A stretch of 14,538 nucleotides of DNA from Spirogloea muscicola. Its lineage: Eukaryota; Streptophyta; Zygnematophyceae; Spirogloeales; Spirogloeaceae. The translations under genes were made by a program, and so were the position numbers. Location: contig WELB01000033.1 of assembly GCA_009602725.1 (NCBI GenBank), positions 236,902 through 251,439 of the forward strand. Reading direction: 5' to 3'. Below the pieces are notes generated by a model. The model was given only the letters and a program-made list of their open reading frames with translations. It did not search any database and was not told the origin of the DNA. This document shows, piece after piece, positions 7,833 to 14,538 of this stretch (position 1 is the first letter of the stretch; each line of letters opens with the position of its first letter).

Positions 7833-10830
7833 GTACACAAGCGGTCCGCGGTGCGGCTGCTGCGGCTGTGCGAGGACAACCGGGGGTTCTACGTCAAGGC
7901 GGGCCAGTTCGTGGCGTCCATGCAGCACGTGCCCGAGGAGATCACGTCCACGCTCGTCAAGCTGCAGGACCAGGTGAGCTGCCGGCACCTCGCTGGGGGG
8001 GCCATGGCCGGCATGCTCGCCACAGAAGCACAATCGAGGGCACGGCCTTGTTGGCAGGCGCTTGCTGGTGCGGCCAGCTGTAGGACAGCTCCGCACGCTA
8101 CGAGGGCCGTGCCATTGATGGCCGACGCCGCTCACCTGCTCGATCGGACGGCGTGCAGGCGCAGCCGCGGCCGTTTGCCTCCATCGATACCGTCCTCAAG
8201 GAGGATTTCGGCCGCAGTGCCAAGGACCTGTGCGGCCCTCCAGGACCCTATCTGGTCATTGCATGATGAGAGTGGAATTTAATAACAAGGTCCCACAATC
8301 CTTGACTCTCGTCTCTGGGTTGTGATCACCAATGCCTGCATGATCACGCCGGTGGACAGCTGAGCAACGATCACATGCAGGCCCGTGGTGCACACAGTGA
8401 TCAGCGGGCCCTTGCGTTGTTGATGTGTGCCGAGGGCCCTCTCTCAGCTTCGCGGACTTTGAGGAGCAGCCGATTGCAGCAGCCTCGCTGGCGCAGGTCC
8501 ATCGAGCGACGCTCAAGGACGGCAGCAAGGTGGCCGTCAAGGTGAGCACAAATGCTCCACCCCAATGTCTGCGCCACAGTCCAGCAAGTTGTTGCCTTGC
8601 TCAAGAACTGTCATTGGGGAGCGCACTGCTGCACGAAACTGCTGCATGAATTGCGTGAGTGGTCTTCACGATCAGCACTGTGCAGCTGATCCGGTGTCCA
8701 CACACGAGGCAGGTCCAGTACCCCCGGCTGCAGCACCAGTTCGAGACGGACATCGCAACCATGGCCACGCTCTCCAAGGCAGTTGCTTGGGTGCGTGCGC
8801 ACTTGGCCAAGCGTCCCCCTCGATGCGTGTGCTTCGGCCTTTCGGTAGGCCAATGCGTCTCTGTCATGTCTTCCTTGGTCCAGTGCGTCATGCCGTCGAG
8901 CCATTCAGACCTCGTACAGGGGCCCTCAGCAAGTCGTTGACCTTTCTCTGCCGCTTCTGGCCACAGCTCTTTCCCGGCTACCAGTTCGAGTGGCTGGTCC
9001 CCGAGTTCTCCAAGAACCTCTCCAAGGAGCTTGGTGAGCACCGACCGCTCGCTGCCCTTCTCATGCAGCCGTTGGCTTTCTTTACGAGTCAAGTGCTCAG
9101 GTGTCCATGTCGAAGTGCTCAGTGCTCGCACTAAGTGGCCTCTACCAGCTCAGTGAGGCAGATGGCATGGCGAGGCACAGTGTCACCCAACAGTTGACTG
9201 CACCTGATATGACGACTTGCTGCGGCCAGACTTTGTGCAGGAGGCAGGCAATGTGGAGCGCACTGCGAGGGTCTTTGCCTCCAAGGAGGAGCTCCGCATG
9301 CCCATGATCTACAGGGTATGTCTGAAAGACTCTGCGGCATCTCAAGTAGGGCAGTGCTTGGTAAGGAGGTGTTGCTGGCAGCGGGGCAATGGACGGCATG
9401 TGCACCTGCACAATGCTTGGCCCATATGCGAGCAGAAACAGAGCCCTGCAGTGGTCAATGGTCTTGCTGCACTTAATGATCGATCCTTGTGGTGATAAGA
9501 AACACTGCTGAGAGGGGTTGGAGTTGCTCTTGGTGGCGGCCTGCAGGACATGTCAACAAAGCGCGTGTTGACCATGGAGTTCATGGAAGGCTGCAGGGTT
9601 AGCCTGCTCGCTTCAGCCCTTCTCCTCATCATGCTACTCTGAGAGTGCAGGGTTTGATGTGCTTGCTGCGTGTGTTGCTTGGTACTGAAGGGTGGTCGCA
9701 GGATTACACGCGAGGTGTTAAGTTGGTCAGGGCCTGTGAGCCAAGAGGTTTTTGATCTGGGATGTGTGTTCTGCTTTTAGCATTGGGATGTGTGTTCCGC
9801 TCATAGCGTCAAGCTGTGGGTTCACAGACTTGCCCGTGGCCTGTGCGTGCAGATCGACAACGTGGCCAGCCTACGAGAGCAGGGGCTTGATCTCACACAG
9901 GTGTGCTTGGAGCACAAAGCTCTATAGCGTCAACTCTAGCTGTTGCAAGAGATTAGTACAATGTGTAGGGGCTTACAAGGGGCTTGATAATCAGGTCCTC
10001 ACCACAGGGCTCAAGGTCTCTTGTCCCTGACAGCTGTAAGTGCCTGGCTTTGGGAGCTCACAACCCAGCCACCAGATTCCCCTCAGTCTCAATCTGTACA
10101 TCGGTCCTGTCAAGGCAAGACGAATGTGTGAGCACTTAGGGCATGAGTGAATGTGTCGAGGATCATGAGTCAAGCAAGAGTCAACTAGATAACGTGCCCA
10201 GCTGAGCAATAGAAGCCACCTATTTGATGTCACTCAGGTGCGATCAAGTTACAGTTGCACTCTAAGCTCTGGAGATTTACCCCAGCTATTGTTGCGAGGG
10301 TTTAATACATCTCAAAGGATGATAACCAGGGGCTAAATAGTAAGGGCGTGCAACATAGGGCTCACAGCCTCTTGTTCCCTGAGAATTCAAGTTTGCCTGG
10401 CTTTAAGTTTCACAAATCAGCCGCCATTCACGTGTGCTGTCGGCAGATAGCAGATGTCCTGGTCGAGGTCTTTGCGGAGATGATCTTCTGCCACGGCTTT
10501 GTGCACTCAGACCCGCACCCCGGCAACATCCTCGTCCAGCCCTGCGTGGCTGCCCGTGGGCCTCGCAAGTTCCGCCTTGGTGCGTCTCAAGCATCACCCT
10601 GACCTACTTCCATCTCACGCAGCATATGTAGCTAGCTGCTCTTCAGTTACTCTTATTTATACCGCTAATGGGTCTGTTCCCTCGCGCCCCACAGCTCTAT
10701 CATGTTACCTTGCAGGTGTTGAGCAGCTCATCCGCCGTCATGCTGCTGTGAAGCTGACGTGTTCTAAGTAAGCAGTCTCAGTCCGGCTCGCATCATTTTT
10801 GCTGCAGTGCTGCTCGACCACGGCCTGTAC
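7833..10830 (+). CDS. ABC1/UbiB atypical kinase, ADCK1-like (both ends incomplete)
   Basis: Member of the ABC1/ADCK/UbiB atypical kinase family; relatives act in mitochondria or plastids in coenzyme Q, prenyl-lipid or membrane homeostasis. Exons: 7833-7973, 8159-8229, 8448-8541, 8713-8790, 8967-9033, 9230-9315, 9547-9597, 9853-9900, 10447-10579, 10808-10830; phases agree at each join, giving 264 visible codons. Motifs (visible numbering): KAGQ (22-25, the family KxGQ), Ala-rich nucleotide loop [11 protein letters not shown] (81-91), VAVK with catalytic Lys 102, [32 protein letters not shown] catalytic loop (D234, N239), and LLDHGLY (D260) metal site. The VHKRSA start and DHG in place of DFG match ADCK1. 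Exons before 7833 are missing, and the gene is cut at Tyr 264 by an N and a TC run, so the C-terminal half (about 200 residues in the family) is absent. It runs divergently from ispE. Confidence 0.9.
9758..9809. repeat. 26-bp tandem duplication in an ABC1 kinase intron
   Basis: TGGGATGTGTGTTCTGCTTT at 9758 is repeated 26 bases later at 9784 as TGGGATGTGTGTTCCGCTCA, so there are two adjacent copies with a few substitutions. It lies in the intron between the exons ending at 9597 and starting at 9853. Likely a recent local duplication with no evident function. Confidence 0.75.
9922..10430. repeat. Diverged direct duplication in the longest ABC1 kinase intron
   Basis: The 546-base intron 9901-10446 holds two related segments about 330 bases apart, roughly 9922-10070 and 10246-10430. 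Matching landmarks in order: AGCTGTTGCAAGAG / AGCTATTGTTGCGAG; TTGATAATCAGG / GATGATAACCAGG; AGGGCTCAAGGTCTCTTGTC / AGGGCTCACAGCCTCTTGTT; CCTGACAG / CCTGAGAA; and GTGCCTGGCTTTGGGAGCTC / TTGCCTGGCTTTAAGTTTCA. The copies differ by substitutions and small indels, so this is an old duplication or two copies of an unknown interspersed element. Boundaries are by eye. Confidence 0.6.
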
Positions 10831-10856
10831 NTCTCTCTCTCTCTCTCTCTCTCTCT
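10831..10856. repeat. Ambiguous base N and (TC)n microsatellite at a broken exon
   Basis: A single N at 10831 is followed by a pure TC dinucleotide run of about 25 bases. It begins directly after the LLDHGLY codons of the ABC1 kinase, where the family continues with conserved coding sequence. The only N in the window here, next to a microsatellite, suggests a collapsed or bridged gap. A GTAC donor spanning the N (CT|GTACN) leading into a TC-rich intron is an alternative reading. Confidence 0.8.
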
Positions 10857-10933
10857 ATATCTCTCACTCACTAAATCCGGCCGGCTAAAACACGCGGCTG
10901 CCGCTGCTGCTACCGCCATGCCTTACTGTCCAG

Positions 10934-11296
10934 GTGGTCAACGAGCTCCTGCGGGAGTGGATGCACGCCACACTCACCGGCGGGCCGCTGCCGTTGCACG
11001 AGGAGCGGCAGCGCACGTGTACGCTGCCACCCCGCAAGAGCGCCGCAGCCGATGCACCATCGCGGCAGGTGGTGGTGCGCCTCCGCGAGGCGTCACCATC
11101 GTCGCCCGTGGAGCTCGTGGAGGCGGCGTGGCGTGCCGTGGTGGTGACTTGGCGGAGGCTGGCCGCCGCGCGGCGCGTCGCCGCCATCGTGGCCACCAAG
11201 GGGGCGCCGCAAGACGGTGACCACGGCGCCGACCACGGCGCAGCGCCGCAAGTGCAGGTAGACGACGGCCCGACGACGCCGCCAACACTGACTTAA
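10934..11296 (+). CDS. Terminal exon of an unidentified gene
   Basis: This open frame follows a good acceptor (CTGTCCAG) and runs 120 codons to TAA. It has strong G/C third-position bias (GTGGTCAACGAGCTCCTGCG at its start), unlike neighbouring non-coding DNA. The protein begins VVNELLREWMHATLTGG, continues through an Arg/Pro-rich stretch to a helical, Trp- and Arg-rich VELVEAAWRAVVVTWRRL, and ends in a His/Asp/Pro-rich tail. I do not recognise it, and it does not match the ADCK1 C-terminus. It may be the last exon of another gene whose 5' part was lost at the N, or a lineage-specific end of the kinase. An internal CAG|GTAGAC near 11258 is a possible donor. It converges on the NEDD1-like gene with 112 bases between stops. 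Confidence 0.6.
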   Translation: MVNELLREWMHATLTGGPLPLHEERQRTCTLPPRKSAAADAPSRQVVVRLREASPSSPVELVEAAWRAVVVTWRRLAAARRVAAIVATKGAPQDGDHGADHGAAPQVQVDDGPTTPPTLT

Positions 11297-11408
11297 TAGT
11301 TATTTACGATGGTCTACTCTGATATATTCCTCTAATGGCTAAGGCAACATGCTCAAGCCCTGTAAGAGCAGCGCCAGGTGAGAGCTTTGGTCCGCCGCAT
11401 GGCGAGCT
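11297..11408. other. Short convergent intergenic region
   Basis: Only 112 bases lie between the TAA of the orphan plus-strand exon (11294-11296) and the TAG of NEDD1 (11411-11409, minus strand). Both 3' UTRs must therefore be short or overlap. No AATAAA or TGTAA signal is clear on either strand; the part just after 11296 is AT-rich. Confidence 0.6.
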
Positions 11409-14400
11409 CTAGCAGAGCCGCCGAAGCTGGCCGTCCTGCCGGAGCTCTCGCACCTCGCTGAGCAGCACCTCCTGCCGCGCCTCCATGCTCGCAAACGCTG
11501 CTGCCAGCTTCGCCTGCGCCACGATGGCCCCACCACCCGATGCCGCCACGTTAGTATAGCTTGCAGTGCCGCCGAGCAGGGAGGCAGCCAAGGTTATGGA
11601 AATGTTGTGGGAGGATGGAGGGCAGTGATGCCAGAGAGAGGCAGCCCAGAAGTCGTGGTGGCAAGAAGGAGGTAGGTATAGGGAGAGGAGGGAGAGGGCA
11701 GAGGGGGGTACACGGTTGGGGCGGAGGGAGGAGAGGAGGGAGGAAGATGAGAGGAGAGATGGAGAGGAGGGAGGTACTGGGAGCGGGGGGCTCACCTCCT
11801 GCTTCTCAAACTGGCGCAGCATGTCAAGGTGGAAGTCCTGCAAGTCAGCGAGCACCGCCGCCCGCATGCTGCCGATGGATTCCTCCACTGCCGCCTGCAG
11901 CGCCAGCGCTGCGGCGAGGCCCACGGCGCCGCCGCCCTCTGGCTGCACCACAGCTGTGCCCGAGTCACGCGACACCCTTTCGGAAAGTGGCGTTGTTTGA
12001 GTCGTTATGGTTATTAAAGTTAACGCCTTACGTTGGTCACTCGTCAGCTTCACATGAAGACCAGGGTTAGGTCGACAGAATTTGGGTAAGGGCACACTCG
12101 CTGGGAGCAGCTCACCTGACTCCGTCCGGCGTTATCGACTGCCATTTTGTGGGGGGCGCTTGCGTCGCCGTAAGCAGTGCCGCCGCCTCTTTCCGATGGC
12201 GGCAGGGGCAGTGGCTCGCCGGAGCCCTTCGGCGGGATGAAGGCTGGCGAGGGCGTCGACGATGCCAGTGCCACTGCCGATGGTGTCAGTGCTCTTTCAC
12301 TCACAAGCTGCGGAGACCAATCGTCGTGCGCGAAACGCTGGGGTGGCCCGGTGGGACGCTCGTACAGCGGTGCACCCGACGCTGGCGTGTCCAGCGCCAG
12401 CCGTGTGGGGCCGATGCTGCCGTTGCCAGCAGTGGCGGCGGCTGCGACCGGCGTTGCTGGCACAACATCTGCAACCGGCGAGAACACGCCGAGCTCGTCC
12501 TCTGCCTGCGCCCATGGACGTGGCAGCGCACTGCCCGCGCCACCGTCAGACGCTGCGCTCGAGGAGCTGGCGCGCTGCAGCAGGCTGTCTTGCCAGGAAG
12601 CCGTCACCGCCGCCGCCGCTGCCGGCATCCGCATTGCGCTATCCGCCATCGCCAGACGGGGGGCTGGATCAGGCAGCAGCGACACGTCCTCGGACCGGCA
12701 GCCCAGGAGAAGAGCGTCGTCGGACAGGGCGGATGCGCCATAGGCGTTGCCGCTGCCGGGCGGCGCAAAGGCGTCCATGACCGGGCTCGGCGACGTGGAT
12801 TGCCAGTGGAGACTCCGCACCGCCTGCGCTGACAACAACCACTTTGCACACCGCCCGTCAGGTTGGCACGAGGAGGGAGGAGGGAGGATGTCGGGGCTGA
12901 GGAGGAGGGAGGGAAGTAAAGTGGAGGAGGGAGGGGGGGCAAAACGTACCTCGGTGAGGCCGTGTGCGGCGAACGATCGCCCGGGCGCAAGGCGGCCGGC
13001 GCGGACGTCGTACATGACCACGGTGCCACCGGCAGTGCCAGCGGCAAGGCACCCGCCGTCGTCGCGCAGCGCTGCGCTCGTCAGTGGCGCGCCGAGCGGG
13101 TGCGACGCCGCTGGCTCCTTGGCGCCCAGGTCGATGACGTGCAGCCGCTTGTCCAGGCCCACGGTCATGACCACCTGCGTCCCGTCACCATGCCGCAGTC
13201 TTTAGTCACGTGGTCAATGCAAGCGGCATGAGCGGTACATCAGGTAGTTAGGTTAGGTCTAAATTTCCGAAAAAGGGTTCAAAATGTGGTTTCTTCTCAC
13301 CTTGGGGTCAACAGGCGAAAAGCACATGCCGGTGGCTGGCGCGGCGTGCAGCGCCAGCCACGATGACTGCAACAGGAGCATGATCACCAGCAGGGTCAGT
13401 GGCTGGCTGCCCCCACCTTTACAGGTCAAGGCTTTACTGTCGAGGTCTGAGGAAAACCGAGATCTTGACGAATGGCTAGGGGCCTGGGGCCCGGGACGCC
13501 ACCACGCTATCGTGGTTTTGGCACTGGTGCATCCGATTGTTAGAGCCGCTGGCATCGAGGCAGCGGCAGCGCCGGTGGCTGACCTGGAGCTTGCGCGTGG
13601 ACGCGTCCCAGAGGCGCAGTGTGCCGCCATCTCCAGCAGCGCCCAGGAGGTGACGGCGGTGCGGCGAGAAGGCCACGGCCCGCAGCGCCTGCTGGTCGGG
13701 GTCGGGCAGCTCGGCCGAGCGCATGCCTGACCTCAGGTCATGCAGTAGCAGACGGCCAGCGTCCGACGCGGATGCCAGCTGGTGGGCGTCGCGGCCATTG
13801 ACGGCCACGGCGGTCACCGCCACGCCGGCGCCGGCACCGCCGTTGCCGTGCCCGCGCAGCGTCCTGAGCTGGCAGCGCCGCCGGAGGTCCCACACACGCA
13901 GCCCGCCGGCCGCGCCGCCGGTGAAGAGGTACGCGGAGCCCTTGCTGAAGCACAGCGCGTTCACCGCTTCCTGCAGCGCCGCCAGGCCAAGGCCGAGCCA
14001 GAGACCGACGACCGCGGCGTCCCAGGCCCCTCCTTGTCAGGCGGCGGCAACGTCGTGGCGTGGCTCTGGGGAGCGTGCAGCAAGGTCCCCCCTTCAGCAA
14101 GCGGCAGCGTCAGCCCAGCTTCTACCTCCCTCCTCAGACGACCCTCTGGCTCTGAGCCCTCTGTCTGAGCCCTCTGTGCCGCCTCGCACATCATTCAGTC
14201 CCTGGATGGCGGCCTCACCGGCTGACCATCGGGCCGCGTGGCGAAGGGGATGGCGAGGAACAGCTCGCCGGCAGCGGTGTACAGCCGTATGTGGCCGCCA
14301 TGGCCCGCGACGGCCACCAGCCGATCTGAGGACGCGGGGCCCAGCTCGCGACGGAGCTCAGCGCGAGTACAGCTGGCAGCAGGACGTGAGGATTGCGGCG

Positions 14401-14538
14401 GAGGATTGTGGGATTATTTGGGGGGGGGGGCTCACTGGTGTGGTTCCAGCGCACGCAGGAGACGGGCGCGGAGGCCGCCACCTCGGCGGCGCACGCCGGC
14501 TCGCCGCCGCGCCCGCCGCCGCCGGAGGAGGCGCCGGC
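11409..14538 (-). CDS. NEDD1: NEDD1-like gamma-tubulin complex targeting factor (5' partial)
   Basis: WD40 protein that recruits gamma-tubulin ring complexes to spindle, centrosomal or augmin-bound sites to nucleate microtubules. Exons (5' to 3'): 14538-14436 (runs off the window), 14325-14219, 13970-13584, 13366-13301, 13174-12950, 12823-12116, 11942-11796, 11513-11409; phases agree throughout, giving 615 visible codons plus stop. WD40 blades fill about residues 1-296, for example VRWNHTNRLVAVAGHGG, GGLRVWDLRRRC, GTLRLWDAST, ATGMCFSPVDPK, MTVGLDKRLHVIDL and GGTVVMYDVRAG. Residues 297-532 are a Ser/Pro/Ala-rich, probably disordered linker with at least eight S/T-P sites. The C-terminus (about 533-615) is helical and carries the family signature DLQDFHLDMLRQFEKQE followed by EVRELRQDGQLRRL, the part that binds gamma-tubulin complexes in relatives. 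The block order matches plant NEDD1. Introns are pyrimidine-rich in the transcript. The visible length is close to known NEDD1 proteins, so little is likely missing. Confidence 0.92.
11525..11575 (-). promoter_or_regulatory. TACTAAC branch-point sequence in the last NEDD1 intron
   Basis: On the minus strand, TACTAAC (the ideal U2 branch-site sequence) stands about 35-40 bases before the GCGCAG acceptor of the last NEDD1 exon (11513). Position and spacing suit a branch point. Other introns in the window show only weaker forms. Confidence 0.55.
11640..11790. repeat. Purine/pyrimidine-asymmetric tract in NEDD1 intron 7
   Basis: The plus strand is almost all A/G with GGAGG and GAGAGG units, so the NEDD1 pre-mRNA is strongly C/U-rich here with CTCC repeats. 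A similar tract fills NEDD1 intron 5 (about 12870-12940), and a matching ACCTCCCTCCTCTC motif occurs in MTRR intron 2 (about 568-606), always pyrimidine-rich on the transcribed sense. Confidence 0.7.

Noticed and set aside
7411-8083. Long plus-strand frames upstream of the ABC1 kinase as possible N-terminal coding
   Set aside because: They are poly-Gly, Ala, Pro and Arg from the trinucleotide runs, overlap the ispE exon 7509-7441, and do not match the ADCK1 N-terminus.
12149-12832. Long plus-strand frames (up to 227 codons) over NEDD1 exon 6
   Set aside because: They mirror the GC-rich NEDD1 linker exon on the other strand, and carry only low-complexity Arg, Ala and Pro.

Overview
This window is nuclear DNA from a photosynthetic eukaryote, most likely a green alga. 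Genes are broken into many short exons with GT-AG introns of about 80-550 bases. Exons are GC-rich with G/C at third codon positions. One gene is a plant-type plastid isoprenoid enzyme (IspE), and the NEDD1-like protein resembles the plant form. I cannot name the species.

Layout, left to right: (1) a plus-strand methionine synthase reductase (MTRR-like) gene, 75-4010, 12 exons, apparently complete. (2) A convergent minus-strand ispE gene (CDP-methylerythritol kinase, MEP pathway), 7509-4453, 9 exons found, with the plastid-targeting 5' end missing. (3) A plus-strand ABC1/UbiB atypical kinase of ADCK1 type, 7833-10830, 10 exons found, missing its N-terminus and cut off at its DHG metal-binding motif by an ambiguous base (N, 10831) and a (TC)n tract. 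(4) An orphan plus-strand terminal exon, 10934-11296, that does not look like the rest of the kinase. (5) A convergent minus-strand NEDD1-like gene (gamma-tubulin complex targeting WD40 protein), 14538-11409, 8 exons, with its 5' end beyond the window.

Nearly all exon joins were confirmed by matching donor and acceptor phase to the protein family. One MTRR join (exon 9 to 10) does not fit a GT donor. The genes are not a pathway cluster: B12-dependent methionine synthesis, plastid isoprenoids, organellar coenzyme Q/lipid-related kinases and microtubule nucleation are separate functions.

I found no clear new biological system. The most interesting points are a vitamin-B12-linked MTRR next to a plastid gene, a degenerate tRNA-like element antisense inside MTRR intron 1, a strong hairpin between the convergent MTRR and ispE 3' ends, a diverged duplication in a kinase intron, and two places where the assembly itself looks damaged (7510-7832 and 10831).
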